A stretch of DNA of 64,000 nucleotides from Bacteroidales bacterium (GCA_017483985.1 JAFUUB010000082.1:1-64000), one strand, 5' to 3'; positions 47,050 to 57,800 are shown, counted from the stretch's first letter. Numbers and translations are program-made. The notes: a model not told the origin generated them from the sequence alone.

Positions 47050-50000
47050 TTAGTTAGTGTTCTTTGTTATACGCAGCCGGATGACACCATCGTTCCATTC
47101 CGCCTCGACGGCCTCAGCGGGTGCCGGATCGGGGCTGACGGAGTCAATCTCGGACAACGTCTGGGAGGTAACATACTCATAATGGTCGTCCACGGCCGCG
47201 GCAATCTCGAAGAAGTCATTCCCCTCCGCCCAGATCTCCACGAGCACCCGGTCGGTCACGGCGAAGCCGCCGTCCTTGCGGGCGTTCTGGATCCGGTTGA
47301 TCAACTCACGTGCCAGGCCCTCCTTCTTCAGTTCCTCGGTCACGGCGATGTCCAGGGCGATGGTCAGCTGGCTTTCCGTCGCGACGAGCCAGCCCGGCAT
47401 GTCCTCGGACGTGATCTGGTAATCGCCCGGATTCAGCAGGACTTCGCCGCCCGGCAGCGCCAGGGCGTAGGCCGTGCCGGCCGTCTCCGCTTCCTGGATG
47501 GCCGAGATCGTCGCCTGCTCGAAGGTGCCGAAGGCCGCCGCGATCTCTTTCATCTGCTTTCCATACGCCTTGCCGAGGGTCTTGAAATTCGGCTTGATCT
47601 TCTTGGTGATCAGGCCCGCCGTATCGGTGATGAACTCGGCTTCCTTGACATTCACTTCGCTGAGGATCAAGTCCTTGACCTTCTCCAGCTGGCCCCGGAC
47701 CTTTTCGGAGATCACCGGGATCAGGACCTTGGCCAGCGGCTGGCGGACATTGAGCCGGCTCTTCTTGCGCAGGGCCAGGATCATCGAAGTCGCCTTCTGG
47801 GCCAGGGCCATCCGCTCCTCCAGGTCCTTGTCGACCAGGGAGGCATCGGCCTCGGGCATCCGCTCGAAATGGACGGACTCGGCGCCCGGTACCAGGTCCA
47901 GCCAGAGCTGGTCCATGTAGAACGGGGCGATCGGAGCGGCCAGCACGGCCACAGCCTTCAGCGCCTCGTACAGGGTCTGGTAGGCAGCCTGCTTGTCAGA
48001 GCCCTTCTCGCCGCCCCAGAAACGCTTACGGTTCAGGCGGACATACCAGTTGCTCAGGTGGTCGCAGACAAATTCCTGGATCAGGCGGCCCGCCAGGGTC
48101 AGGTCATAATCCTCATAGGCGGCCCGTACTTCCCCGATCAGGGTATTGAGCAGCGAGATGATCCAGCGGTCGATCTCCGGACGCTCCGCATAGGGCACCT
48201 GTGCCGAAGCCGGATCGAAGCCGTCCACGTTGGCATACAGGGCGAAGAACGAATAGGTATTGTAGAGCGTTCCGAAGAACTTGCGGCGGATCTCATCCAC
48301 GCCGTCTTCGTCAAACTTCAGGTTGTCCCAGGGCTGGGCGTTGGTCAGCATGTACCAGCGCAGGGCATCGGGGCCATACGTATCCAGGGCATAGAACGGA
48401 TCCACGGCATTGCCGAGACGCTAGGACATCTTGTTGCCGTTCTTGTCCAGGACGAGGCCGTTGGAAATCACCCGCTTGAAGGCCGGGGTGCCGCTGACCA
48501 TGGTATGGATGGCGTGGAGGGTGTAGAACCAGCCACGGGTCTGGTCGACGCCTTCCGCAATGAAATCGGCAGTGCAGCCGAAGGCAGGGCTGCCGAGGTT
48601 GCGCAGGCCTTCCTGGGCATACGGCATGGCACCGGAATCGAACCAGACGTCGATCAGGTCGCTCTCGCGGACCATCTTCCGGCCGGAATCGGAGACCAGG
48701 AAGATTTCATCCACGTAGGGACGGTGCAGATCGATCTTATTGTAATTCTCCAGGCTCATGTCAGCCGGATCGAAGCCCTTATCTTTCAGCGGGTTGGTCG
48801 GCATGATGCCGGCAGCGACCGCCTTCTCGATCTCCGCATAGAGTTCTGCGACGGAGCCGATGCATTTCTCTTCCTTCGCATCCTCGGTCCGCCAGATCGG
48901 CAGCGGCGTGCCCCAGTAGCGGCTGCGGCTCAGGTTCCAGTCCTGGATGTTCTCCAGCCACTGTCCGAAACGGCCGGTACCGGTGGAGGCCGGCTTCCAG
49001 GTGATCTGCTTGTTCAGGGCGACCATCTCGTCCTTGACGGCGGACGCTTTGATGAACCAGGAATCCAGCGGATAATACAGAACCGGGAGGTCGGTGCGCC
49101 AGCTGTGCGGATAGCTGTGGACATGTTTCTGCATCTTGAAGAGCCGGCTGTCGGCCTTCATCATCAGGCAGAGGTCCACGTCCAGCGACGTCTCTTCCTC
49201 ATGTCCCTCGAAATATTTCACGAAACCGGATTTGACATAGCGGCCCGAATACGGCCGGTAGGAAGCATCGACCGTTGCGGCATAGGCCGGGTCCATGTCC
49301 TCGAGCCGATAGAAGCGGCCCTGGCGGTCGACCTGCGCCTGCGGATTGCCGTCCTTGTCCAGGGGCATGATGCCGGCGATGCCGGAAGCCGCGGCGACCC
49401 GCTTGTCATCCGCACCGAAGGTCGGGGCGATGTGGACGATGCCCGTACCGTCCTCGGTCGTGACATAGTCGCCCGGGATGACCCGGAAGGCGTCGCCGTC
49501 CGGACGGAACCAGGGGATCAGCTGGCGGTAGCGGATGCCGACCAGTTCGGAACCCTTGTACGTGCCGTCGAGCACGCGGTAAGGGACCAGCTTGTCACCC
49601 GGCTTGTAGTCCTCCATCGGGACCTCGGCGGCCTTCGGGTTGAACAGCGAGCCGACCAGCGCCTGTGCGCAGACATAAATGGCTTCGGCACCGGTATAGG
49701 GATTGAAACTCTGCACGCGGACATAGTCGATGTCCGGACCGACGCACAGCGCCGTATTGGAAGGAAGGGTCCACGGCGTCGTCGTCCAGGCCAGGAAATA
49801 GACCGGAAGGGTCTCCGTCCCGTAGACGAGCTGGGATTTCTCATCCTTGATCACCTCGAACTGGACGGTCGCCGTCGTATCGGTCACGTCCTTGTAGCAG
49901 CCGGGCTGGTTGAGCTCGTGGGAGCTCAGGCCGGTGCCGTCGGTCGGAGAATACGGCTGGATCGTGTAGCCCTTGTAGAGCAGGCCCTTGTCATAGATCC

Positions 50001-50490
50001 GGCGGAGCAGGTGCCAGAGGGTTTCGATGTACCGGTTGTCATAGGTGATATACGGGTCGTTCATGTCGACCCAGTAACCGATGCGCTCGGTCATCGCCAC
50101 CCATTCGGCGGTGTATTTCATGACCTCCTTGCGGCAGGTCTCGTTGTACTCGGCGACGGAGATCTTGGTACCGATGTCGGCCTTGGTGATCCCCAGTTTC
50201 TTCTCGACGCCCAGCTCGACCGGAAGTCCATGGGTATCCCAGCCCGCACGGCGGGCGACCCGGTAACCGGTCTGGGTCTTGTAACGGCAGATGGCGTCCT
50301 TGATGGAGCGGGCCATGACGTGATGGATGCCCGGCATGCCATTGGCGGACGGAGGGCCCTCGAAGAATATGAACTCCGGTGCTCCCTCCCTGATTTCGAG
50401 CGACTTCTCGAAAGCATGCAATTTCTTCCACCGGTCCAGCACCTGCGCGCCGGTCCCCACCAGGTCCAATCCTTTGTACTCCTTGAACAT
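47050..50490 (-). CDS. ileS: isoleucyl-tRNA synthetase, interrupted by in-frame TAG at the KMSKR lysine
   Basis: The 1146-codon frame encodes a complete IleRS of the eukaryote-like type: the HIGH-equivalent GMPGIHHVMAR at about residue 51-61, the editing domain, the WFDSGAMPYAQ and AEGVDQTRGWFYTLH active-site segments, and the KMSKR region, then the anticodon-binding and C-terminal domains. The only defect is TAG at 48421-48423 (codon 690), exactly where the second lysine of KMSKRLGNAVDPF belongs. The frame is the same before and after. If terminated there, the enzyme would lose the catalytic lysine and the tRNA-binding part and be inactive. The start MFKEYKG at 50490 lies downstream of the -7 element at 50558. 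Confidence 0.9.
48421..48423 (-). other. in-frame amber codon in the KMSKS motif of ileS
   Basis: The minus strand reads AAG ATG TCC TAG CGT CTC GGC, that is KMS-stop-RLG. Lys is universally conserved here, so the codon was presumably AAG, one base from TAG. Confidence 0.92.
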
Positions 50491-50504
50491 ATTTTCCTTC
50501 TTTT

Positions 50505-50569
50505 TACGTATCTTTGCAACCAAGCCCGGCCTTCGGCCGGTCGCTCATTTTAACTTACAAAGATACGTA
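50505..50569. promoter_or_regulatory. face-to-face promoters of ileS and cvpA in a palindrome
   Basis: TACGTATCTTTG (50505-50516) and its exact inverse CAAAGATACGTA (50558-50569) each contain a TATCTTTG -7 element. The left one reads rightward to cvpA and the right one leftward to ileS, so the two transcripts would overlap for about 40 bases. CCGGCCTTCGGCCGG (a UUCG-type hairpin) lies between. Confidence 0.6.
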
Positions 50570-50594
50570 TTTCATTGGAATTATTCAAAAGAGC

Positions 50595-51089
50595 ATGAAT
50601 ATCCTTGACATCATCCTGCTGGTCTGCCTGGTACCCGCCGCCATCGAGGGTTTTCGGAAGGGACTCGTCTCCCAGGTGGTCTCCCTCCTCTCCCTCTTCC
50701 TCGGCGCCTGGCTCTCCTTCCGCTTCGCCGGACTGGTGAGTGACTGGCTTACCCCCTACCTGGCCGACGCCTCCCCCGCCATGGTGCAGGTCATTGCCTT
50801 CGTCCTGGTCATGGTGGTGGTCGCCGCCCTCCTCTACCTGGTCGGGAAGGGTGTCAAGGCCCTCCTGAAGGTCGTCCTGCTCGGCGGCGTGGACAAGCTA
50901 CTGGGAGCCGTCCTGGGCCTGCTCAAGACCGGACTGGTCATCGGCCTGGTCATCATCCTGTTCAACACCGTGAATACGAAACTGGAACTGGTCAAGCCCG
51001 AAGTCCTGGACGGCAGCGTCCTCTACGGTCCCTGCAAGGACATCGCCTACGCCGTGTTCCCCTATTTCAAGGAATTGCTCGTCAAATAA
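50595..51089 (+). CDS. cvpA: CvpA family membrane protein
   Basis: This 164-residue inner-membrane protein has four predicted membrane spans, starting NILDIILLVCLVPAAIEGF with the family motif GFRKGLVSQVVSLLSL, then MVQVIAFVLVMVVVAALLYLV and a later span VIGLVIILFNTV. CvpA proteins are needed for colicin V production in E. coli and for envelope integrity elsewhere. The ATG at 50595 was chosen because earlier codons lie in the promoter region. tsaB starts four bases after its stop. Confidence 0.88.
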   Translation: MNILDIILLVCLVPAAIEGFRKGLVSQVVSLLSLFLGAWLSFRFAGLVSDWLTPYLADASPAMVQVIAFVLVMVVVAALLYLVGKGVKALLKVVLLGGVDKLLGAVLGLLKTGLVIGLVIILFNTVNTKLELVKPEVLDGSVLYGPCKDIAYAVFPYFKELLVK

Positions 51090-51093
51090 AACT

Positions 51094-51780
51094 ATGGAAA
51101 GATTCATCCTCATCGATACTTCGACCGCCCTGTGCTCCACTGCCCTGGTGGAAGACGGGCAGGTCACCTGCACCCGCACCGCCCAGCGCGACCATGCCGC
51201 CCGCACCGCCCCGTTCGTCCAGGAAATGCTCCAGGAACGCGGACTGACGGTCCGGGACTGCTGCGCCGTGGGCGTGGGCATGGGTCCGGGCTCCTTCACG
51301 GGCCTGCGGGTCGGCGTCAGCACCGCCAAAGGGCTCTGTTTCGGCGCCGGGATCCCGCTGATCGCCGTCGGCTCGCTGGACACCCTGGTCTGGCAGGCCC
51401 GGGACCGGGGACTCCTGCCGGAAGGCTGCACGGCCGTCGTGCCGATGATCGATGCGCGGAGGATGGAAGTCTATACGGCCGTCTACTCGCCGGAGGCGGA
51501 AAGACGGACGCCGATCGAGCCGAAGATCATCGAGGCGGGCAGCTATGCCGACCTCCTGGAGCAAGGCCCCGTCCTCTTCATCGGCGACGGAGCGCAGAAA
51601 TGCAGCGAGGTCCTCGCCCATCCGAATGCGCATTTTGCCGGCTGCTATCCGGAAGCGGCCTCGATGCTGCATCCGGTCCTGCAGGCCTGGCAGGAGAAAC
51701 GCTTCGAGGACGTCGCCTACTTCGAGCCTTTCTACCTCAAGGACTTCGTTGCGACAGTAAGCAAAAAACGGCTCTTTTAA
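51094..51780 (+). CDS. tsaB: tRNA threonylcarbamoyladenosine biosynthesis protein TsaB
   Basis: This 228-residue protein of the ASKHA fold is a partner of TsaD in making t6A at position 37 of ANN-decoding tRNAs. The N-terminus FILIDTSTALCSTALVEDGQ, the HAARTAPFVQEML segment and GVGMGPGSFTGLRVGVSTAKG are characteristic. The C-terminal half contains PMIDARRMEVYTAVYSPE. The stop codon lies in the loop of the terminator hairpin at 51767-51792. It is co-transcribed with cvpA. Confidence 0.94.
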   Translation: MERFILIDTSTALCSTALVEDGQVTCTRTAQRDHAARTAPFVQEMLQERGLTVRDCCAVGVGMGPGSFTGLRVGVSTAKGLCFGAGIPLIAVGSLDTLVWQARDRGLLPEGCTAVVPMIDARRMEVYTAVYSPEAERRTPIEPKIIEAGSYADLLEQGPVLFIGDGAQKCSEVLAHPNAHFAGCYPEAASMLHPVLQAWQEKRFEDVAYFEPFYLKDFVATVSKKRLF

Positions 51781-51792
51781 GGAGCCGTTTTT
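51767..51792. terminator. terminator overlapping the tsaB stop
   Basis: AAACGGCTC pairs with GAGCCGTTT around TTTTAAG, with A and T flanks. The tsaB TAA is in the loop. It also serves the convergent thioredoxin-fold gene. Confidence 0.85.
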
Positions 51793-51815
51793 CATTATTC
51801 CAAAGGCGGAAGCCG

Positions 51816-52964
51816 CTATTTCAGCCGGGATGAGAGGAAGGACCGCAGGGTCGCTTCGTTGCGTACGCCGGTACTGCTGACCAGTTCGCCGTCCACCAGG
51901 AAGAACAGGGACGGGATGGTCTGGACATTGTAGGTCGCGATGACCGGGGAGGAGGCGCCGCGCCCGTCGCAGACATTGATCCAATCCAGCTGCTGGTTGC
52001 GGACCGTCGTGGCCCACTTGGTCTTGTCGGTATCCAGGGATACGGCATAGATCTGGAAGCCCTTGTCCTTGTAATCGGCATAGACCGGCTTCATCACATC
52101 CAGGTTGAACATCTTCTGCTCGGCATTCTCCGAAGCCCAGAAATACACCATCACGACCTTCCCCGGGACCTCGCTCAGTTTCTGCATCTTACCGCTGATG
52201 TCCGGTATCTGGATGTCGATGAAATTGACCTCGCCGGCCGACTTGATGCGGTTGTCCATCTCCAGGTAGGAGGTGCGGCGGGCCGCTTCCTGCTCCAGGG
52301 CCTTGACATACCGGGAGTTCGGATAGACGGTCTTCAGGCTGTCGCTGATGTTGCGGAAATGGATGGCGTCGGTCGCCTGTCCGAAGACCGGAAGGGTACC
52401 GCCGATGGACTCGTACAGTACGGGGACGACGGTCAGGGACTTGGAATTCTCCAGGATGTATTTGACCCTTTCACGGTAATAGGCCACATACTGGCGGGAC
52501 AGGTCCGCACGGACCACGGCCGCTTCCGGGGAAGACGGATCCATGTCGGCCAGACGGGCCTGGGTGGCGGCGAACTTGTTGCTGAATTCGGTCTGGCTGC
52601 GTTCCACGCCGGCCAGGCGGTCGCACTCGGCCGAACCCGTGACCGAATAATTGCCCAGCGTATCGGAGGTCACCTTGACCTTGTCCCCCTTCTGGAGGAG
52701 CAGGGAGGCGATCCGGCGGTCACCGTGGAAGAGATAGATGAATTCCGGCTGGCCTTCCTTGAGGTCCAGCTTGCAGGTATAATGGCCGGAGGCATCGGTC
52801 TTGACCGTGTCCAGGACCTGGTAACGGTTGACATCCAGCAGGGACACGATGACTTCGGAATCCGGGGCGTCGGTCACGACACCGTCGATGCCGGTCTTCC
52901 CGGAACAGGCTGCCAGGAGGGTGGCGGCCGCTGCGGCCGCAAGGGTCAGGCTAACGTTTCTCAT
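51816..52964 (-). CDS. TlpA-like thioredoxin-fold lipoprotein without CxxC
   Basis: This 382-residue lipoprotein (lipobox LLAAC) has an N-terminal DUF4369-like beta domain (about 25-120), a helical linker and a C-terminal thioredoxin fold (about 245-382) with FIDIQIPDISGKMQKLSEVPG, the cis-Pro region TIPSLFFLVDGE and a final helix. The active-site loop, normally FWASWCGPC, reads YFWASENAEQKMFN and lacks both cysteines, so it cannot carry out thiol exchange. A binding or structural role is likely. It overlaps the hit gene by 14 bases. The stop is TAG. Confidence 0.88.
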   Translation of the reverse strand: MRNVSLTLAAAAAATLLAACSGKTGIDGVVTDAPDSEVIVSLLDVNRYQVLDTVKTDASGHYTCKLDLKEGQPEFIYLFHGDRRIASLLLQKGDKVKVTSDTLGNYSVTGSAECDRLAGVERSQTEFSNKFAATQARLADMDPSSPEAAVVRADLSRQYVAYYRERVKYILENSKSLTVVPVLYESIGGTLPVFGQATDAIHFRNISDSLKTVYPNSRYVKALEQEAARRTSYLEMDNRIKSAGEVNFIDIQIPDISGKMQKLSEVPGKVVMVYFWASENAEQKMFNLDVMKPVYADYKDKGFQIYAVSLDTDKTKWATTVRNQQLDWINVCDGRGASSPVIATYNVQTIPSLFFLVDGELVSSTGVRNEATLRSFLSSRLK

Positions 52965-53355
52965 ATTCTGCGAGAATGGAATCTGCGATGGTTTTCATTT
53001 CCTCCGCCTCGAGGCTGAGGTGCGGCTTGCGGAAATCCAGGTCCCCTTCGGTCTGGAGCGGGACCAGGTGGATGTGCGTGTGCGGCACTTCCATGCCCAG
53101 GACGGCGACACCGATCCGCTTGCAGGGGACGGCGGCCTTCAGGGCGACGGCCACTTCCCGGGCGAAGGCCCAGAGACCGGCATACGTGTGCTCGTCAAGA
53201 TGGAAGATGTAATCGTCCTCCACGTGCTTGGGAATCACCAGGGTATGGCCCTTGGCCAGCGGGCTGATATCGAGGAACGCATAGTAGTCCTCGTTTTCGG
53301 CGACCTTCCAGGAAGGGATTTCGCCGGCGGCGATGCGGGAGAAAAGGGTTGCCAT
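52951..53355 (-). CDS. HIT-family nucleotide hydrolase
   Basis: This 134-residue protein has the histidine-triad motif in VPHTHIHLVPL and the family N-terminus FSRIAAGEIPSWKVAEN with LAKGHTLVIPKHVEDD. It probably hydrolyses AMP-linked or dinucleotide substrates. It lies three bases after greA and overlaps the lipoprotein gene by 14 bases, so the three form an operon. The stop is TAG. Confidence 0.93.
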   Translation of the reverse strand: MATLFSRIAAGEIPSWKVAENEDYYAFLDISPLAKGHTLVIPKHVEDDYIFHLDEHTYAGLWAFAREVAVALKAAVPCKRIGVAVLGMEVPHTHIHLVPLQTEGDLDFRKPHLSLEAEEMKTIADSILAEYEKR

Positions 53356-53358
53356 GGA

Positions 53359-53829
53359 TTACAGGGAAATATCGAGGATCTTGAACTTGATGATGCCTTG
53401 CGGGACCTGCGCTTCGACCACTTCGCCGACCTTGTGGCCCATCAGGGCCTTGGCGATCGGGGTCGTCGCGGCGAGCTTGCCATGGGCGAAGTCGGCCTCG
53501 GTTTCGCCGACGATGGTGTATTCCATGGTCATCTTGTTGGCCACGTTCTGGAACTTGACACGGGTCAGCATCTGGACGGTGTCGGTATTGACCTGGGACT
53601 CGTCGATCACTTTCGCGTTCGCCACCATGTTCTTGAGGTTGGCGATCTTCAGCTCGAGCAACGCCTGGGCGTCGCGCGCGGCGTCGTATTCAGCATTCTC
53701 GCTGAGGTCGCCTTTCTCGCGGGCCTCCGCGATGGCGGCGGAAATGACCGGGCGCTGGGCCAGCGCGTCAGCGAGGTCCTTCTTCAGCTTGTCGAGGCCC
53801 TCCTGGGTCATGTAATGTATATCTGCCAT
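53359..53829 (-). CDS. greA: transcription elongation factor GreA
   Basis: This 156-residue factor rescues backtracked RNA polymerase. The coiled coil carries ISAAIAEAREKGDLSENAEYD with the catalytic acidic tip, and the C-terminal FKBP-like domain contains TPIAKALMGHKVGE. The start MADIHYMTQEG at 53829 was chosen over ATG two codons earlier. A -7 element lies at 53899-53906, giving a leader of about 65 bases, so it is probably transcribed separately from the upstream ribF. Confidence 0.96.
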   Translation of the reverse strand: MADIHYMTQEGLDKLKKDLADALAQRPVISAAIAEAREKGDLSENAEYDAARDAQALLELKIANLKNMVANAKVIDESQVNTDTVQMLTRVKFQNVANKMTMEYTIVGETEADFAHGKLAATTPIAKALMGHKVGEVVEAQVPQGIIKFKILDISL

Positions 53830-53898
53830 AATCAATGTGGGTTAGTCAAACATAATTAAAAAGGAGTCCTGCCCGATGACAGAACCCTTGTTACGAGG

Positions 53899-53906
53899 CA
53901 AAGATA
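53899..53906 (-). promoter_or_regulatory. -7 element of greA-hit-lipoprotein operon
   Basis: The minus strand reads TATCTTTG. A possible -33 TTTG lies at 53929-53932 with 22 bases between, slightly long. Confidence 0.5.
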
Positions 53907-53937
53907 ATCATTTTTCCGGATTATCCGCCAAAAAACT

Positions 53938-54831
53938 TTATTTGCCGGCCGTCTGCAACGCCTGGCAGCGGTCACGGTCGGCGGCCAGCTGGGCAGCCAG
54001 TGCATCCAGGGAATCGAAGCGCCGTTCGTCGCGGATCTTTTCCAGGAAGGTAACCCGGATGTCCAGGCCGTAGATGTCCTGGTCGAACCCGAAGATATGG
54101 GTCTCGACCGTCTTGGCGTTCCCCATCCCCACCGTCGGGCGGACGCCGATGTTGCACATGCCCTGGAACTTCTCCCCGAGCGTTTCCACCTCAACATGGT
54201 AGACCCCGTTCCCGGGGATCAGCTTCAGGGGCTCATAGAGCTGCATGTTCGCCGTCGGGAATCCCAGTTTCCGCCCCAGGCGGTTGCCGGCGACCACCAC
54301 GCCCAGCAGGCTGTAGCGGTATCCGAGCATCCGGGTGGCGAGCGGGATGTCCCCGGCTTCGAGGGCATGGCGGATCTTCGTGGACGAGACGGTCAGGTCC
54401 CCGGGCAGGTCCAGCCGGTCGGTGCGGATCACCTCGAGCCCGAGGCTTTCCGCGACGGCCTGGATCTCGTCCGGCGTCCCGGCATCGTGGCCGATGCGGT
54501 TGTCGTAGCCCAGCAGGAGGGTTTTGGCACCCAGACGACCGATCAGGAAGTCCCTGAGATATTGTTCCGTAGACATCCGGCTGAATGCCCGTGTGAACGG
54601 AACGATTTCCACGCGGTCGATCCCGATTTCCCGGAGCAGCGCCTTTTTCTCTTCGAGGGTCGTCAGGAGCCGCAGGTCCCGCGCCCCGTCCTGGAGCACG
54701 GTCCGGGGATGGGGCCAGAAAGTGACCACCGTGGAGGAGGTGTTCCGCTCCTTCGCGGCGGCCACAAGCTGTCCCAAGACAAGACGGTGCCCGAGATGGA
54801 CACCGTCGAAAAATCCAGTTGCTACAACCAT
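53938..54831 (-). CDS. ribF: bifunctional riboflavin kinase / FAD synthetase
   Basis: This 297-residue enzyme makes FMN and FAD. The N-terminal FAD synthetase domain has GFFDGVHLGHRLVL and TVSSTKIRHALEAGD, and the C-terminal riboflavin kinase domain has GRKLGFPTANMQLYEPLKLI and PTVGMGNAKTVETHIFGFD. Its start overlaps the upstream synthase-phosphorylase gene by 10 bases, so it may be translated as the last gene of the glycogen operon. The biochemical link is not obvious. Confidence 0.95.
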   Translation of the reverse strand: MVVATGFFDGVHLGHRLVLGQLVAAAKERNTSSTVVTFWPHPRTVLQDGARDLRLLTTLEEKKALLREIGIDRVEIVPFTRAFSRMSTEQYLRDFLIGRLGAKTLLLGYDNRIGHDAGTPDEIQAVAESLGLEVIRTDRLDLPGDLTVSSTKIRHALEAGDIPLATRMLGYRYSLLGVVVAGNRLGRKLGFPTANMQLYEPLKLIPGNGVYHVEVETLGEKFQGMCNIGVRPTVGMGNAKTVETHIFGFDQDIYGLDIRVTFLEKIRDERRFDSLDALAAQLAADRDRCQALQTAGK

Positions 54832-57800
54832 CTGACGAGTCCGAAGTCCTGCCTGTGCGGGAGCTGCGGGTTCTTGGCGTAGATACGGGTCGCAACCTGG
54901 TACATACCGGTTCGCTCCGGAAGGATGGACGTACGGTACTTGGCCACGCTGTCCGCGAACTCGGCCACCTCGAACTCGGTCTTGTCCTGGATGTGCAGGC
55001 GACCCTTGCGGTCGGTGGTGCAGAAGAGCATCTCCACGCCGATGTCGTCCGGGGTCAGGTCACCGATGTTCAGGACCACTTCGCTCTGCATGTGGGCACC
55101 CGGAGCCAGGTTGTAGGAGGCGTCCGGTTTCGTGTAGGACACGACGTCGATGTTGCCCCACTGGCGCTCGACGTGCTTTTTCCACGCAGCGATCTCGCGG
55201 GCGGCCTTGTAGTCGTCCGCCACGATGTGGGCGGTACGCTCGGCCTGCGGGACGTAGTACTGGTTGCAGTAGTCGGTCAGCATCCGGTTGGTCGTGAAGT
55301 TGCAGGCCACCTGGGCGATGCAGTTCTTGATGTATTCGATCCAGCGGGTGCTGCGGTCGGTCACATAGTCCTTGTCGTAGTAGATCGGGGCGATCTCGTT
55401 TTCGAGGATCGTATAGATCGTTGCGGAATCGAGTTCGTTCTGGTAGTGCTGGTCGTCATAGGTGCGCTCCTGCTGGAGGGCCCAGCCGGCGCCCGGCTTG
55501 TAGCCTTCCACCCACCATCCGTCGAGGACGGAGAAGTGCATGACACCGTTCATCGCGGCCTTCTCGCCGGAGGTACCGGAGGCTTCCTGCGGACGGGTCG
55601 GGTTGTTCATCCAGACGTCCACGCCCTGGACCATGCGTTTGGCGAGGGTGATGTCGTAGCCCGGGATGAAGACGATCTTGCCGATGAAGCGAGGATCCTT
55701 GGAGATGTCCACGATGCGCTTGATCAGGTCCTGGCCGGCCTTGTCAGCCGGGTGGGCCTTTCCGGCGAAGAAGAACTGGACCGGCATCTTCGGGTTGTTG
55801 ACGATCTCGTCGAGACGGTCCAAGTCGCTGAACAGCAGGGTCGCGCGCTTGTATGTCGCAAACCGGCGGGCGAAGCCGATGGTCAGCACGTCGTCGCGGA
55901 GGGTGTCCTTGATGGTCATGATCTCGCGCGGGGAGTAGTGGCTGCTCATCGTCGGGTCGGACAGGCGCTCCTTGATGAAGTCGGTCAGGTTCTTCTTGAG
56001 GCGCTTGCGGATGTTCCACACCACCTCGTCGGAAATCTTGTAGATGCCTTCGAAACACTTGAGGTCATAATGGTGGGTCTGGAACTCCTCACCGAAGACC
56101 TCCTTGTCGGCCAGTTTCCATTCCTTGGCGCACCAGGTCGGATAATGGACACCGTTGGTCACGTAGCTGACATGCAGTTCCTCCGGGAGGTAGCCCGGGT
56201 ACATGCTGGCGAAGATGTCCTGGCTGACCTTGCCGTGCAGCATGGACACGCCATTGACATTCTGGCTGATGTTGGCCGCGAGCAGGCTCATGGAGAACTT
56301 TTCGTTCGGATCGGTGGCGTTGTGTTTGCCCAGGCCCATCATGGTCTCCCAGTCCACCTTCAGGCGGGCCGGGAAGTAGCCCAGGTACATACGCATCATG
56401 CCCTCGTCGAAGGCATCGTGGCCGGCAGGGACCGGGGTATGGGTCGTGAAGAGCGAAGAAGCACGCACGACTTCCATGGCCTCCGGGAAGCTCAGGTCGT
56501 CATGCTCGATATATTCGCGCAGGCGCTCCAGGCCGATGAAAGCGGCATGGCCTTCGTTGCAGTGATAGATCTGCGGATTCATGCCGAGGGCGCGCAGGGC
56601 GCGGATGCCGCCGAAACCGAGGAGGAGTTCCTGCTTGAGCCGGTTCTCCCAGTTGCCGCCGTACAGCTGGTGGGTGACCTCGCGGTCTTCGGGGCGGTTG
56701 GCCTCATAATCGGCATCCAGCAGATACAGGTCGGTGCGGCCGACCTCAACCTTCCACAGGCGGGCGTTCAGGTTGCGGCCCGGGAGGGCCACCTGGGTGG
56801 TCACCCACTTGCCTTCGGCGTCCAGCACCGGCTCGGCCGGGATGTTCAGGAAGTTCTGGGCTTCGTAACGGGCCTCCTGGTAACCCTGGGCGGTCAGCAT
56901 CTGGGTGAAATAGCCGTAGCGGTACAGCAGGCCGACGGCGACCAGGTTGACATTCATGTCAGAGGTCTCCTTCAGGTAGTCGCCCGCCAGGATGCCCAGG
57001 CCGCCGGAGTAGATCTTCAGGGAAGTGTCAAGTCCGTATTCCATGCAGAAATAAGCGATGGAAGGATCGGTGCGTTCGGCCTTCGCGGCCATGTAGGTAT
57101 TGAACTCGTCCATGACGGCGTTCAACTGGGCAAGGAAAGCCTCGTTCTTTGCCAGCTCGTTGAATCGCTTCAGGCTGATGGTATCGAGGATGACCTTCGG
57201 GTTGTGGCCGGACTTGTGCCAGACCTCGGGATCGACGGCCTTGAACAGGGCCTTGGCGCTGTCGTTCCAGCACCACCAGAGGTTCTTGGCAAGGGTCTCA
57301 AGACCGGAGAGCTCCGCAGGAAGGTGGCGTGTCACCATGACACTCGTCCAGGAGGGAGCATTGACTTCGATTTTTTCGTATCTCATGGGTTTATGTTGGG
57401 TTTCAGGAAGGCTGGTGGCCGCATCGGCGACCTTGCCGAGGGCGATGGAATACGCCTTCTTGTAATAGGCGATCTGGTTCTGCCAGAGGGCGATGGAGGC
57501 CACGTCGCGGGCATTCTCCATATAGGTGGCGCGCTGCGTCTTGTCCAGTCCGGCGATCTCGCGGATGCGGGCCTTCACGGCCTCGACGACTTCGTCGTAA
57601 TTGGAATCGTTGCGCTCGACGACCGTGATGCCCGGATGGGTCTTCTTCTTGTAATGGTCGCGGACCCAGAGGCCGAAACCGGCCAGGCTCGTGGTCAGGG
57701 TCGGGACCCGGAAGGCCAGCGCCTCGAGCGGGGTGTAACCCCAGGGCTCATAGTAGGACGGGAAGAGGGCCAGGTCCATGCCGACCAGCAGGTCGTAGTA

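Noticed and set aside
22802..48423. Global reassignment of TAG to an amino acid
   Set aside because: At least 14 genes in the window (including etfB, glyA, the SpoU-type methylase, lacZ-like, batC, exbD, era, lspA, hit and the synthase-phosphorylase) end in TAG at the expected C-terminus, so TAG is a working stop. No tRNA with anticodon CTA is in the window.
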